Counted from the first letter of the stretch, positions 8,210-17,385 are shown. The stretch: 40,459 nucleotides of DNA from Caulobacteraceae bacterium (GCA_025359665.1 JANYFU010000511.1:1-40459); one strand, 5' to 3'. The notes: a model not told the origin generated them from the letters alone. A program made the numbers and translations.

Positions 8210-9702
8210 GCGTCGACCAGGAAGGACAGCTGTCGGTCCAGGTGGTTGCTTCCGCCCGAGGCGATTTCGCGGTCAAGGAGGCGGGTCGGGTATTCCCCGG
8301 TGAAATAGTGGTCGGTGAATTGCGGGCAATCGGGATTCCGGGGTCCGGCTCCCATCGCCCAATAAAGTCCGTCGACGGTCAGAAAGCCCAAACTGTCGAC
8401 TTCAAGCAGCTTGGCCATTTCTTCAAGCGTGCGATTGGCCGCCAGCAGGTCGTCGCGGTCGGGCATGTCGATGCCGTAGTAGTCCGGCCATTTGATCTGT
8501 GGAGAGGCCGACCGAAGATGCACCTCGGTCGCGCCGGCCTCGCGCACCATCCGGACGACGCGAACCGAATTTGTGCCCCGGACGATGGAATCGTCGATCA
8601 GCATCACCCGCTTGCCCGCCAGAACCGCCCGGTTCGGGCTGAGCTTCATGCGGACGCCCATCTCACGGGCGCCCTGCGACGGCTGGATGAAGGTCCGGCC
8701 GACAAAGTGATTGCGAATGATCCCCATCTCGAACGGCACGCCGCTCTCCTGAGCGTAGCCCAGCGCCGCCGGCACGCCGGAATCCGGCACCGGCACGACG
8801 ACGTCCACGGGCAGATGGCTCTCCTGGGCCAGGCGCTGGCCTAGGCGCTTGCGCACGCCATAGACCGAACGGCCGTTGACCACGCTGTCCGGCATAGCGA
8901 AATAGACGTATTCGAACACGCAGGGGCGGGCTTTTTCGGCGGGGAAGGGGCGTATGGATTCCATGCCGTCGTCGGACACCACGACCATTTCACCATGCTC
9001 GACATCCCGGACAAAACGAGCCCCGATCATGTCCAGCGCCCGTGTTTCCGAGGCGAAAACCCCCTTGCCGTTCAATTCGCCCAGCACGAGTGGCCGGATT
9101 CCCAGCGGATCCCGCACGCCGATCAGCTTCTTGTTGGTCAGGGCCACTAGCGCGTAGCCGCCTTCGACCTGGGAGAGAGCCTCGATGAACCGGTCGACGA
9201 CCTTGCGCTTACGTGACCGCGCGATGAGGTGGAGGATGACTTCCGAATCCGAGGTCGATTGGAAGATGGCGCCGTCGGAAACCAGCCGGTCGCGCAGAAC
9301 CAGGAAATTGGTCAGGTTGCCATTGTGGGCGATGGCTACGCCACCGGCTTCGAGATCGGCGAACATCGGCTGGCCGTTGCGCAGGAAGCTGCCGCCGGAC
9401 GTCGAATAGCGCGTGTGGCCTATCGCCGAGGTTCCAGGGAGTCGCTGGTTGAGGTCGCCCCCGGAGAAAGCGTCGCCGACGTGACCCATATGCCGTTCGG
9501 TATGAAAGCCCTGGCCGTCGAAAGCGGCGATTCCACAGGCCTCCTGACCACGGTGCTGCAAGGCGTGAAGTCCCAGCGCCACCAAGCTTGACGCCTCGGG
9601 GATGTCGAAGACGCCAAACACACCGCATTCCAGCCTGGGACTGTCATCATCGGGGTCTCGCGAGGACTGGAAAGACGGGGCTCGCCGATTGGCCAGGGTC
9701 AA
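8206..9702 (-). CDS. purF: Amidophosphoribosyltransferase
   Basis: Catalyses the first committed step of purine synthesis, PRPP plus glutamine to 5-phosphoribosylamine, in the cytoplasm. In this 498-residue protein the N-terminal class II glutamine amidotransferase domain begins with the nucleophile Cys26 (LECGVFGVF), implying removal of a 25-residue propeptide. The C-terminal phosphoribosyltransferase domain has the PRPP loop VMLIDDSIVRGTNS. TTG 9702 is chosen as start because GGAGG lies about seven bases upstream and it overlaps the cvpA stop (TTGA). Pairing with cvpA upstream matches the cvpA-purF linkage known in many proteobacteria. Confidence 0.95.
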   Translation of the reverse strand: MTLANRRAPSFQSSRDPDDDSPRLECGVFGVFDIPEASSLVALGLHALQHRGQEACGIAAFDGQGFHTERHMGHVGDAFSGGDLNQRLPGTSAIGHTRYSTSGGSFLRNGQPMFADLEAGGVAIAHNGNLTNFLVLRDRLVSDGAIFQSTSDSEVILHLIARSRKRKVVDRFIEALSQVEGGYALVALTNKKLIGVRDPLGIRPLVLGELNGKGVFASETRALDMIGARFVRDVEHGEMVVVSDDGMESIRPFPAEKARPCVFEYVYFAMPDSVVNGRSVYGVRKRLGQRLAQESHLPVDVVVPVPDSGVPAALGYAQESGVPFEMGIIRNHFVGRTFIQPSQGAREMGVRMKLSPNRAVLAGKRVMLIDDSIVRGTNSVRVVRMVREAGATEVHLRSASPQIKWPDYYGIDMPDRDDLLAANRTLEEMAKLLEVDSLGFLTVDGLYWAMGAGPRNPDCPQFTDHYFTGEYPTRLLDREIASGGSNHLDRQLSFLVDA

Positions 9703-10319
9703 GGCGTTTCCTCCACTTTATCGTCCGACGATGGCCGGTGATCGCCCGTCGCGCGGTGATGGCGAGGGGGTTGGCTGCTGCCGGCGGCGACCGGGTCGGA
9801 CTCTGACGCGCCGGCGAACTCCGGGGCCATATCCTGAGCTACCTTCACGCCACGTGGCGCGAACGCCTTCAGTGCGTCGCCCGACGCGGAGGCCAGGGGA
9901 TACAGTTTAGCCTCCGATACCCAGGCCGGCATCCGTTCGGGCGGGGTTACAGCCCTGATCAGAAGCACGAAGGCCCCCAGAACCACCAGCGCCCGGACTG
10001 CGCCGATCCCCAGGCCCAGAAGCCGATCTAGGCCGGATAGGCCGGTCTGCTGGACACCCCGGGTCAGCGCGCCGCCAATCAGACGAAGAACGATGTAGGT
10101 CAAAACGAAGACGCAGAGGACGGCGGCCGTTTTGGCGATCCATTCGGTGTGGATCAGGCGGCCGGCCAGCGGGCCGGTGAAGCGTAGCGTCGACGCCGCC
10201 AGCGTCGCGGCCGCCACCAGAGCGATGACGGTGGAGATTTCGCGCGTCGCGCCACGCACCATGCCGGCCAACCCCGAAACCAACAGCACGACCACGGCGG
10301 CGTAGTCGAAAATGGTCAT
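9699..10319 (-). CDS. cvpA: CvpA family membrane protein
   Basis: A 206-residue protein with four predicted transmembrane segments in the first 150 residues (opening MTIFDYAAVVVLLVSGLAG) and a Pro/Ser/Asp-rich hydrophilic tail. It belongs to the colicin V production (CvpA) family. The molecular function is unsettled; members are linked to envelope stress and bile tolerance, and the family is often next to purF, as here. The frame is open further upstream to 10421, but that extension would overlap radA and has no membrane-protein character, so ATG 10319, which begins the first hydrophobic helix and leaves 19 bases after radA, is chosen. Confidence 0.88.
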   Translation of the reverse strand: MTIFDYAAVVVLLVSGLAGMVRGATREISTVIALVAAATLAASTLRFTGPLAGRLIHTEWIAKTAAVLCVFVLTYIVLRLIGGALTRGVQQTGLSGLDRLLGLGIGAVRALVVLGAFVLLIRAVTPPERMPAWVSEAKLYPLASASGDALKAFAPRGVKVAQDMAPEFAGASESDPVAAGSSQPPRHHRATGDHRPSSDDKVEETP

Positions 10320-10338
10320 GGAGCGGCCACAACCGACG

Positions 10339-11706
10339 TCACGCCCACGCCTGGTCTCCGATCCTGGCCACAGCCTCGGCCAGACGGGCCACTCCGGTGA
10401 CGGAGACAAGCGGACCCCCATCGGCGGTTCCTGGAGCCAAGGCCCGCGTGAACCCTAGTTTCGCCGATTCTTTCAGGCGGGATTCCATTCTGCTCACCGG
10501 CCGGATATCTCCCGATAGGCTGATCTCACCGAAGACCACGCAGTCTTGCGGCAGGGCTGTGTCGAGCGCGGATGACGCCAAGGCCGCCGCCGCGGCCAGA
10601 TCTGCCGCCGGTTCAGTGATCCTCAACCCCCCAGCGACGTTCAAGTAAACGTCACGCGTGGCGAATCCAAGACCGCAGCGCGCCTCCAGAACCGCCATGA
10701 CCATGGCTAACCGCCCGCTGTCCCATCCGACTACGGCGCGGCGGGGAGTTCCGTAGACCGAGGGCGCCACCAAAGCTTGAAATTCGACCAGCACCGGCCG
10801 CGAGCCTTCGATTCCGGCGAATACAGCGGCTCCAGCGGCCCGCTCTCCGCCTTCGTTCAGAAACAGCGCGGACGGATTCTTGACCTCGCCCAGTCCAGCG
10901 TCGCTCATCTCAAACACGCCGATCTCGTCGGTGGCGCCAAAGCGATTTTTCGCGCCGCGCAGGATGCGGAACGGATAGCCCCGCTCGCCTTCGAAGGCGA
11001 GAACCGCATCGACCATGTGTTCGACCATCCGGGGGCCAGCGATCTGCCCGTCCTTGGTGACGTGGCCGACCAGTATGACGGCGACGCCGCGCTTCTTGGC
11101 TAGCCGTACCAGTTCCCCCGCGCAGGCCCTGACCTGCGTTACTGAACCCGGACCGGCCTCATGGGCGTCGCTCCACAGAGTCTGGATCGAATCGATGATC
11201 ACCAGATCGAATTTCTCGCGCTTCAGCGCATCAACGATGTCGCGAAGCGCGGTTTCGGCGGCCAAACTTACCGGGGCGTCGGCCAAGCCAAGCCGGTGCG
11301 CGCGGCTTCGAATCTGTTCCACCGCCTCCTCGCCGGAAATGTAGGCGCACTTCGCCCCGCGGCGAGCGGCCTCGGCGCAAACCTGAAGCAGCAGGGTGGA
11401 TTTGCCGACGCCGGGATCGCCGGCCAGCAGAATGGCCGAGCCTGGAACCACGCCGCCGCCGCACACCCGATCGAATTCGGCGATGCCGGTGGATATCCGG
11501 CGAGGGCTGGGGGCCGTGGTCTCAAGCCCTTCAAAAGCCAGGCCGCGGGCCTTTGTCGCCCTGCTCGGCGCGAGAGCGCCTGGTGGCCGGGCTGTGGATT
11601 CCTCGACCAGACTGTTCCATCCGCCGCATGCCGAACACTGGCCGGACCACTTGGAGTGGACCGCGCCACAGGATTGGCAGGCGTATAGGGCGCCGTCGCG
11701 GGCCAT
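10339..11706 (-). CDS. radA: DNA repair protein RadA
   Basis: RecA-related hexameric ATPase that processes recombination intermediates by promoting branch migration. The 455-residue product has an N-terminal four-Cys zinc finger (CQSCG ... CSACGGW), Walker A GDPGVGKST, the RadA-specific KNRFG motif in the ATPase core, and a C-terminal Lon-like (LonC) domain. The start ATG 11706 has GGAG a few bases upstream. The gene lies 60 bases after dnaB on the same strand; that gap holds a perfect inverted repeat. It is followed at 19 bases by cvpA and purF. Confidence 0.95.
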   Translation of the reverse strand: MARDGALYACQSCGAVHSKWSGQCSACGGWNSLVEESTARPPGALAPSRATKARGLAFEGLETTAPSPRRISTGIAEFDRVCGGGVVPGSAILLAGDPGVGKSTLLLQVCAEAARRGAKCAYISGEEAVEQIRSRAHRLGLADAPVSLAAETALRDIVDALKREKFDLVIIDSIQTLWSDAHEAGPGSVTQVRACAGELVRLAKKRGVAVILVGHVTKDGQIAGPRMVEHMVDAVLAFEGERGYPFRILRGAKNRFGATDEIGVFEMSDAGLGEVKNPSALFLNEGGERAAGAAVFAGIEGSRPVLVEFQALVAPSVYGTPRRAVVGWDSGRLAMVMAVLEARCGLGFATRDVYLNVAGGLRITEPAADLAAAAALASSALDTALPQDCVVFGEISLSGDIRPVSRMESRLKESAKLGFTRALAPGTADGGPLVSVTGVARLAEAVARIGDQAWA

Positions 11707-11723
11707 GGCTCTCCGATTCGAGG

Positions 11724-11761
11724 TTAGAACCGATCTTAGCGCTACACGGGAAAGGTTCTAA
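11724..11761. repeat. 8-bp perfect inverted repeat in the dnaB-radA gap
   Basis: TTAGAACC (11724-11731) is mirrored by GGTTCTAA (11754-11761) with a 22-base spacer, filling most of the short gap between the dnaB stop and the radA start. It could be an operator for radA or a weak stem. It does not match the alphaproteobacterial LexA box (GTTC-N7-GTTC). Confidence 0.35.
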
Positions 11762-11766
11762 GCGGG

Positions 11767-13254
11767 TCAGCGCGGTTCGAAACGGCCTTCGCGCGCCAGA
11801 TCGCTGAATTTGGTGATGTTCTCGTCATAGTGCAACTTGATCGTGCCGATCGGGCCATGGCGCTGTTTGCCAATGATGACTTCCGCGACATTGCGAATCT
11901 GGTCGAGCTTTTCAGTCCATTCCTGATGCTCGATGGTGGCGTCCTTAGGTTCGACGCGACCGAGGTAGTAGGCTTCCCGATAGATGAACATCACCACGTC
12001 GGCGTCCTGCTCGATCGATCCGGACTCGCGCAGGTCGGAGAGTTGCGGGCGCTTGTCATCCCGGTTCTCAACCTGGCGCGACAGCTGGGCCAGGGCCAGG
12101 ATCGGCACCGCCAGCTCCTTGGCCAGGGACTTCAGGCCCTGGGTGATCTGACTGACCTCCTGGACCCGGTTCTCGACGCGGCCTTCTCCGCCGGTGACAA
12201 GCTGCAGATAGTCGACAACGATCAGATCCAGGCCGACAGTACGCTTCAGCCGCCTTGCGCGCGCCGCTAGCTTGCCGATCGATATGCCGCCGGTTGCGTC
12301 AATATAAAGTGGCGCCTCGCCGATCTCGGCGGCTCCGTCGCGAATCTCGCCAAACTCGCTGGCCTTGATCTCTCCCTTGCGGATAAGATCGGACGGAATG
12401 CGCGTGACCTCGGCCAACAGACGCATGGCCAGCTGTTCGGCCGACATTTCCAGCGAGAAAAAGGCCACCACGCCGCCGTCCACCGTCTTGCGGCCGCCGT
12501 CCAGGGTCGGCTCCCAGGCATATCGGCGGGCGACGTTGAAGGCGATATTGGCGCCCAGCGAGGTCTTACCCATCGATGGCCGCGCCGCGAGGATGATCAG
12601 ATCAGACGGGTGCAGTCCGCCCAGCATCTTGTCCATGTCGCGCAGACCCGTCGATAGGCCCGACAGGCCGCCTTCACGGCTATAGGCCTCCGCCGCCATA
12701 TGGACCGCCCCGGCCAGGGAGTCGGAAAAGCTCATGAAACCGTTTGACACGGCGCCGGTTTCGGCGAGGGCGTAGAGTTGCTGTTCGGCCGCTTCGATCT
12801 GTTCGCGCCCGGAAAGTTCCGGATCGCCCGCCTGGGCGTTGGCCGCGATCTCGCCGCCGATGCGGATCAGGTCTCGGCGCAGCGCCAGATCATAGATTAC
12901 CCGCGCATAGTCGGGCGCGTTGGCAGCGGGCGGCGCCCGATCGACCATATCGGCAAGATACCGCACCCCGCCCAGTTCCTCGAAGGCCGGATCCCTCTGG
13001 AACTGCTCGGCGATCAGGATCGGTTCGGCCAGATGCCCGCGCCGGACGTGAGTCTGGATGGCGCTGTAGAGACGCCCGTGAAATGGCTCGAAGAAGTGGA
13101 CGGCCTGAAGCGAGTCACTCAGGCGCTCATAGGCGCCGTTGTCGTAGAGCAGCACACCGAGCAGCGCCTGCTCGGCCTCGATATTGGCCGGCGCGTGGGC
13201 GAATTCGATGGTCGGCGGACCCGGACGCAGATCCAACATGGGAACAATAGCCAT
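11767..13254 (-). CDS. dnaB: Replicative DNA helicase DnaB
   Basis: Hexameric 5'-3' helicase that unwinds DNA at the replication fork. In this 495-residue protein the N-terminal helical domain (PPANIEAEQALLG-type region near residues 20-32) is followed by a linker and the RecA-like ATPase domain. That domain carries Walker A ARPSMGKTS, the DnaB motif FSLEMSAEQLAMR, Walker B LIVVDYLQL and the arginine-finger region KQRHGPIGT near the C-terminus. Between the Walker A region and FSLEMS there is a family-variable insertion (about EPTLDGGRKTVDGG). It lies downstream of the S6-S18-L9 genes, as in many bacteria, but is separated from rplI by a strong terminator, so it must have its own promoter. Confidence 0.96.
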   Translation of the reverse strand: MAIVPMLDLRPGPPTIEFAHAPANIEAEQALLGVLLYDNGAYERLSDSLQAVHFFEPFHGRLYSAIQTHVRRGHLAEPILIAEQFQRDPAFEELGGVRYLADMVDRAPPAANAPDYARVIYDLALRRDLIRIGGEIAANAQAGDPELSGREQIEAAEQQLYALAETGAVSNGFMSFSDSLAGAVHMAAEAYSREGGLSGLSTGLRDMDKMLGGLHPSDLIILAARPSMGKTSLGANIAFNVARRYAWEPTLDGGRKTVDGGVVAFFSLEMSAEQLAMRLLAEVTRIPSDLIRKGEIKASEFGEIRDGAAEIGEAPLYIDATGGISIGKLAARARRLKRTVGLDLIVVDYLQLVTGGEGRVENRVQEVSQITQGLKSLAKELAVPILALAQLSRQVENRDDKRPQLSDLRESGSIEQDADVVMFIYREAYYLGRVEPKDATIEHQEWTEKLDQIRNVAEVIIGKQRHGPIGTIKLHYDENITKFSDLAREGRFEPR

Positions 13255-13310
13255 GCCGCACCCTATCCGATCGAAAGACTGGCCGGGGACGCTCGGCGCC
13301 GGGACTCACA

Positions 13311-13338
13311 GAAAACCGTCGGCCTGTGGACGGTTTTC
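13311..13338 (-). terminator. Intrinsic terminator after rplI
   Basis: GAAAACCGTC (13311-13320) and GACGGTTTTC (13329-13338) form a perfect 10-bp stem with loop GGCCTGTG, starting directly after the rplI TAG when read on the minus strand. The 3' arm ends in TTTT, typical of an intrinsic terminator for the ribosomal-protein operon. Confidence 0.75.
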
Positions 13339-13923
13339 CTAGTCGTCGCGGCCGAAGGACTCGTGGCTGCCGGCGCCGCCCTCCAGCATGTCTGCGACTG
13401 ACTGGGCGTCGGAGGCGCGGTCTTCCTCAAACTGTGAGGCGATCACGTTTTCGCCGCGCGCCTGGCGCTCGGCTTCGTCGACACTGCGCGCGATGTTGAT
13501 ATTCACCGTCGCGGTGACTTCGGCGTGCAGGCGCACCTTTATCGAATGGACGCCCAGCGCCTTGATCGGTTTGTCGAGAACGACCATCGCCCGATCGATC
13601 TTGCCACCCTCGGCGTTGACCGAATCGGCGATGTCGCGCCCGGAGACCGAGCCATAGAGCTGGCCGCTGTCGCCTGCCTGGCGGATCATAACGTAGGACG
13701 TGCCGTCCAGGCGTTCGCCAGCCTTGGCCGCCGCGCCGCGGGCGTTGGCGTTGCGGCTTTCGATATCGACCCGCTGGCTTTCGAACACTTTCATGTTCGC
13801 CTGGGTGGCGCGGAGGGCCTTGGAGCGCGGCAACAGGAAATTACGCGCGAAACCGTCCTTTACGGTGACGATTTCACCCAGGGCGCCGAGACGTTCGACC
13901 CGCTCGAGTAGAATGACTTTCAT
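13339..13923 (-). CDS. rplI: 50S ribosomal protein L9
   Basis: Large-subunit protein binding 23S rRNA near the L1 stalk. The N-terminal signature KVILLERVERLGALGE is followed by FARNFLLPRSKAL, then a long helix and the C-terminal domain (ALGVHSIKVRLHAEVTATV). At 194 residues it is longer than the roughly 150 of E. coli L9, with an acidic C-terminal extension often seen in alphaproteobacteria. It is the last gene of rpsF-rpsR-rplI, 14 bases after rpsR, and is closed by an intrinsic terminator. Confidence 0.96.
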   Translation of the reverse strand: MKVILLERVERLGALGEIVTVKDGFARNFLLPRSKALRATQANMKVFESQRVDIESRNANARGAAAKAGERLDGTSYVMIRQAGDSGQLYGSVSGRDIADSVNAEGGKIDRAMVVLDKPIKALGVHSIKVRLHAEVTATVNINIARSVDEAERQARGENVIASQFEEDRASDAQSVADMLEGGAGSHESFGRDD

Positions 13924-13937
13924 GGTCGTCGCCGCCC

Positions 13938-14204
13938 CTATTTCACAACATGCGGAAGCAGGGCGAGGAAGCGCGCGCGCTTGATCGCCTTGGCCAGTTC
14001 ACGCTGCTTCTTGGCCGAAACAGCGGTGATACGGGAGGGCACGATCTTGCCGCGTTCAGAGACGTAGCGCTGAAGCAGCTTGACGTCCTTGTAGTCGATC
14101 TTCGGGGCGTTGGCGCCGGAAAACGGGCAGACCTTGCGCCGACGCAGAAAGGCGCGCCGGCCGCCGCCGCCGCCAGATTCGGGAAGTGTGGTTTCTTCGG
14201 TCAT
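13938..14204 (-). CDS. rpsR: 30S ribosomal protein S18
   Basis: Small-subunit protein that forms a heterodimer with S6 on the platform of the 30S. The 88-residue product has the family core [20 protein letters not shown], the phrase [21 protein letters not shown], and a C-terminal basic helix ending in LPHVVK. The N-terminus is Gly/Arg-rich. It lies between rpsF and rplI with short gaps, so it is co-transcribed with both. Confidence 0.97.
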   Translation of the reverse strand: MTEETTLPESGGGGGRRAFLRRRKVCPFSGANAPKIDYKDVKLLQRYVSERGKIVPSRITAVSAKKQRELAKAIKRARFLALLPHVVK

Positions 14205-14229
14205 GGCTGAAATCTCTACAGGCTAATGA

Positions 14230-14592
14230 CTAGGCCGGAACGTCGTCGAAGCGGCGCTCGCGCTCGCGGTCGCGTCTGGCCAGCACGGGGGACAGTTCGA
14301 GATCCAACGCCTCGACCCGCACGGTCATGAAGCGAAGCACGTCCTCATTGATCGAGATCTGACGCTCCATCTCCTTCACCGCCGCGGCCGGAGCCTCAAT
14401 GGCCAGAAGAGAATAGTGTCCCTTGCGGTTTTTCTTGATGCGATAGGTGAGGTTGCGAAGCCCCCAATACTCGATCTTGGCGATGTGGCCACCAAGCGAT
14501 TCGATCAGGGCTTTGAGTTCTTCGTTCAGGGTCTCGGCCTGGGCCGGAGAGATATCCTGGCGTGCGATCAGCACGTGCTCGTAAGCAGGCAT
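14230..14592 (-). CDS. rpsF: 30S ribosomal protein S6
   Basis: Partner of S18 on the 30S platform. ATG 14592 gives a 120-residue protein opening [15 protein letters not shown], with AAGGA seven bases upstream. A further 19 in-frame codons upstream lack family similarity and are excluded. The conserved [19 protein letters not shown] region near the middle and an Arg/Asp/Glu-rich tail are seen. It is the first gene of the operon. The 180 bases upstream contain no gene and probably hold the promoter and leader, where autoregulation by S6:S18 would act in other bacteria; I cannot trace that structure here. Confidence 0.97.
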   Translation of the reverse strand: MPAYEHVLIARQDISPAQAETLNEELKALIESLGGHIAKIEYWGLRNLTYRIKKNRKGHYSLLAIEAPAAAVKEMERQISINEDVLRFMTVRVEALDLELSPVLARRDRERERRFDDVPA

Positions 14593-14775
14593 GGTTTCCT
14601 TCGTCCGATGGAGGGAGCGGCGGCGGGCGGCGCTCGGAACAGGCGCCACTCGACGATGGATCTCAAGACGGCGACCGGGAGACTCCCAATCCTTTGACGT
14701 TCCGTTAAGAGACCGCTCTCCTGCGAGAAGCCGGCGCTGATACGCGCAATTGAACGCCCACGCAAGACTGTCTTT

Positions 14776-15315
14776 CTAGAGGGGATGAGTCGTCCGGTAA
14801 GCCTTCAGGGCCTCCATCGTCTTGGCGACGTGTTTCTCGGCGCCCAGATCGGAGTAGACGAAGGCGACCTTGCCGTCGGGCGCGATCACATAGCTGGTGC
14901 GGTCCGAATGGCCGGGGTAGATCGCCAGGGTCGACTTATAGCTGTCGGCGATCTTGGCTCCTGGATCAGCGGCCACCGCGAACTTGGACCGGCATTCGCT
15001 AACCGAAAACTCGGTAAGGCGATCGATATTGCCAGCGGTCACACCGATCAGAGTGGCGCCAAGCTTTTTATAGTCGGCCGACGCATCGGCGAATTCATGG
15101 GCCTCGATCGTGCAGCCGGATGTGAAAGCGGCGGGAAAGAAATACAGCACGACCGGCCCCTTTTTGAGGGCGTCGGAGAGTTTGAACGGAAACTGTTTGC
15201 CGGCTTGCGAGGCCTGGGCCGAAAAGTCGGGCGCGGTGGCGCCGACCTTCAGCGCGGCGAGCGCCGGACCGGCAATAATGGTGGCGAAGCAGGCGATGAG
15301 GGCGAGTCGCTTCAT
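14776..15315 (-). CDS. Exported AhpC/TSA-BCP type peroxiredoxin
   Basis: Thiol peroxidase expected to reduce peroxides in the periplasm. ATG 15315 (AGGA eight bases upstream) gives 179 residues with a signal peptide MKRLALIACFATIIAGPALA and probable cleavage after Ala20. Eight additional in-frame codons upstream are possible but would spoil the signal peptide. The peroxiredoxin domain carries GATAPDF, the peroxidatic Cys68 in FTSGCTIEAHEF, and a second Cys at about 112 (SVSECRSKF) that may be the resolving residue. Bacterioferritin comigratory proteins are usually cytoplasmic, so the secreted form is notable. It is transcribed alone, divergent from fabD. Confidence 0.85.
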   Translation of the reverse strand: MKRLALIACFATIIAGPALAALKVGATAPDFSAQASQAGKQFPFKLSDALKKGPVVLYFFPAAFTSGCTIEAHEFADASADYKKLGATLIGVTAGNIDRLTEFSVSECRSKFAVAADPGAKIADSYKSTLAIYPGHSDRTSYVIAPDGKVAFVYSDLGAEKHVAKTMEALKAYRTTHPL

Positions 15316-15503
15316 GGTTTTGTTCCTCGGCGAGATCATGTGGCTGCGTGGCTCTATGCGCTATTTCACCGGTTTGACGCCAGAGTTTCGTGATCCCGCC
15401 CGTGCTTGTGGCGCGGCGATCTTTGACCTAACCCTCCTCGTCCAGAAGACGGAAAGGTGCCAATGCGCCCGTTGAAACAAATCTTCGGAGGGCTAAGCGC
15501 CAA

Positions 15504-16448
15504 ATGAGCCTTGTGTTTCTTTTTCCCGGTCAAGGCAGCCAGGCCGTGGGCATGGGCGCTGAACTGGCGGCGGCGTTCCCGGCCGCTCGCGCCGTCTTCG
15601 AGGAAGTCGATGACGCCCTGGAAGAAAAGCTCTTCAGGCTAATGATCGAAGGTCCGATCGAAGACCTGACCCTGACTCAGAACGCCCAGCCGGCCCTGAT
15701 GGCGGTCAGCCTTGCGGTGGTGGCGGCGTTGAACGCCGAGTTCGGCATTGGCATAAAGCGGGCCGCTTTCCTCGCCGGCCACTCCCTTGGTGAGTATTCG
15801 GCGCTCGCGGCGGCTGGCGCTCTCAGCCTGACCGATACCGCCCGTCTTCTGCGGTTGCGGGGGCAGGCGATGCAGAAGGCCGTGCCCGTGGGTGATGGCG
15901 CGATGGCGTCGCTTATCGGGCCCAAAAGCGATGTCGCCCTCGCTGAGGCCGCGGCCTTGGCCGGGTCGTCTCTGGGAGTCTGCGTGGTCGCCAACGACAA
16001 CAATGCCGGCAACGTGGTTATTTCTGGCGCCCAGGCGGCGGTCGATCTGGCTATCGCAAAGGCCAAGGAACTGGGCGCTCGCGCCATCCTCCTCAATGTT
16101 TCCGCGCCGTTTCATTGTCCACTCATGCAACCGGCCGCCGATGAAATGGCGACCGCGTTGGCGCAGGTCGCCATTAGTCCGCCGCGCGCGCCGATCCTGC
16201 CCAATGTGACGGCCCGGCCCACTTTCGATCCGGAGCTCATTCGCGGCCTGTTGGTCGAGCAGGTGACGGGCCGGGTGAGATGGCGTGAAACAATGGAATG
16301 GCTGGCGTTGCATGGCGGGGCGTCACGTTTCGCCGAGATCGGCTCGGGAAAGGTGTTGAGCGGCATCGCAAAACGAATTGCCCCGGACGCGGAGGTTTCG
16401 GCGGTGGGATTGCCGGCCGAGCTCGAAGCCTTCGCAAAGTCGATCTAG
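15504..16448 (+). CDS. fabD: Malonyl-CoA:ACP transacylase
   Basis: Loads malonyl groups onto acyl carrier protein for fatty-acid elongation. The 314-residue protein has FPGQGSQAVGMG at the N-terminus, the nucleophile Ser in GHSLGEYSA near residue 97, the conserved Arg in LLRLRGQAMQ, and His in SAPFHCPLM. It is the first gene of a fatty-acid operon with fabG, acpP and fabF. GGAGGG stands about 12 bases before the ATG, a little far for an ideal ribosome-binding site, but no alternative start preserves the conserved N-terminus. Confidence 0.95.
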   Translation: MSLVFLFPGQGSQAVGMGAELAAAFPAARAVFEEVDDALEEKLFRLMIEGPIEDLTLTQNAQPALMAVSLAVVAALNAEFGIGIKRAAFLAGHSLGEYSALAAAGALSLTDTARLLRLRGQAMQKAVPVGDGAMASLIGPKSDVALAEAAALAGSSLGVCVVANDNNAGNVVISGAQAAVDLAIAKAKELGARAILLNVSAPFHCPLMQPAADEMATALAQVAISPPRAPILPNVTARPTFDPELIRGLLVEQVTGRVRWRETMEWLALHGGASRFAEIGSGKVLSGIAKRIAPDAEVSAVGLPAELEAFAKSI

Positions 16449-16492
16449 GCCGCGGCGGGAAGTATTTTTTAGGATTGACGGAAGGAACCGGG

Positions 16493-17233
16493 ATGTTCGA
16501 TCTCACCGGCAAGACGGCATTGGTCACCGGGGCCACGGGCGGCATAGGCGCCGCCATCGCGCGCGCCGTCCATGGGCAGGGCGCGCGGGTGGTCCTTTCT
16601 GGCACCCGGGCGGAGGCGCTGGAGGAAATGGCGGCCGGGCTTGGCGAGCGAGCGGCGGTGGCTGTCTGCCAGTTTGATGATTCGGCGGCGGTGGATGGTT
16701 TGGTGGCAGCGGCCGAAGCCGCCGCGGGCGCGCCTCTCGATATTCTCATCGCGAATGCCGGCATCAACAGGGACGGGCTTCTGCTGAGGATGAAGGACGA
16801 TGACTGGTCCTCGGTCATGAAGATCAATCTTGAGAGCTACTTTCGACTTTCGCGCGCCGCGCTCAGAGGCATGATGAAGCGGCGATCGGGTCGTATTGTC
16901 GGCATCACATCCATCGTTGGTGTCACGGGCAATCCCGGCCAAGCCAACTACGCGGCTTCCAAGGCCGGGATGATTGGTTTCTCTAAGGCTCTGGCTCAGG
17001 AAGTCGCCAGCCGAAATATTACGGTCAATTGCGTGGCTCCGGGTTTCATAGAGAGTCCGATGACGGACGGCTTGAACAATGATCAGAAAGCACGAATCCT
17101 CTCGACAATTCCCCTGGGCCGGCTGGGCGCCGGGGACGACATCGCCGCAGCCTGCGTTTTTTTGGCCAGCGACGAGGCAGCCTACGTCACCGGTCAAACC
17201 CTGCACGTGAATGGCGGGATGGCGATGGTCTGA
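16493..17233 (+). CDS. fabG: 3-oxoacyl-ACP reductase
   Basis: NADPH-dependent reduction of beta-ketoacyl-ACP. The 246-residue SDR opens MFDLTGKTALVTGATGGIG, with cofactor motif TGATGGIG (12-19), NAG near residue 88, and an intact Ser140-Tyr153-Lys157 triad (ITSIVG ... NYAASK). ATG 16493 follows GAAGGA about nine bases upstream. The longer open frame to 16298 runs into fabD and is not used. Its intact active site contrasts with the degenerate SDR at 6460-7221. Confidence 0.95.
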   Translation: MFDLTGKTALVTGATGGIGAAIARAVHGQGARVVLSGTRAEALEEMAAGLGERAAVAVCQFDDSAAVDGLVAAAEAAAGAPLDILIANAGINRDGLLLRMKDDDWSSVMKINLESYFRLSRAALRGMMKRRSGRIVGITSIVGVTGNPGQANYAASKAGMIGFSKALAQEVASRNITVNCVAPGFIESPMTDGLNNDQKARILSTIPLGRLGAGDDIAAACVFLASDEAAYVTGQTLHVNGGMAMV

Positions 17234-17385
17234 CAATGGCGGGTTGTTCGCGCGGGACCGGCGGCCGTCTCGTGGGGGTTCGCGCCGCTAGGCGGACACA
17301 AAGGAACATGCTAGGCGAAAATTTCTGATCGACATGGCGACGTTCGAGGTCAGAAGCGGCGGCCTTGAACACCAATCAAATGCGT

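Noticed and set aside
11707-11766. Possible LexA operator upstream of radA
   Set aside because: No GTTC-N7-GTTC or its complement is present; the inverted repeat has a different layout.
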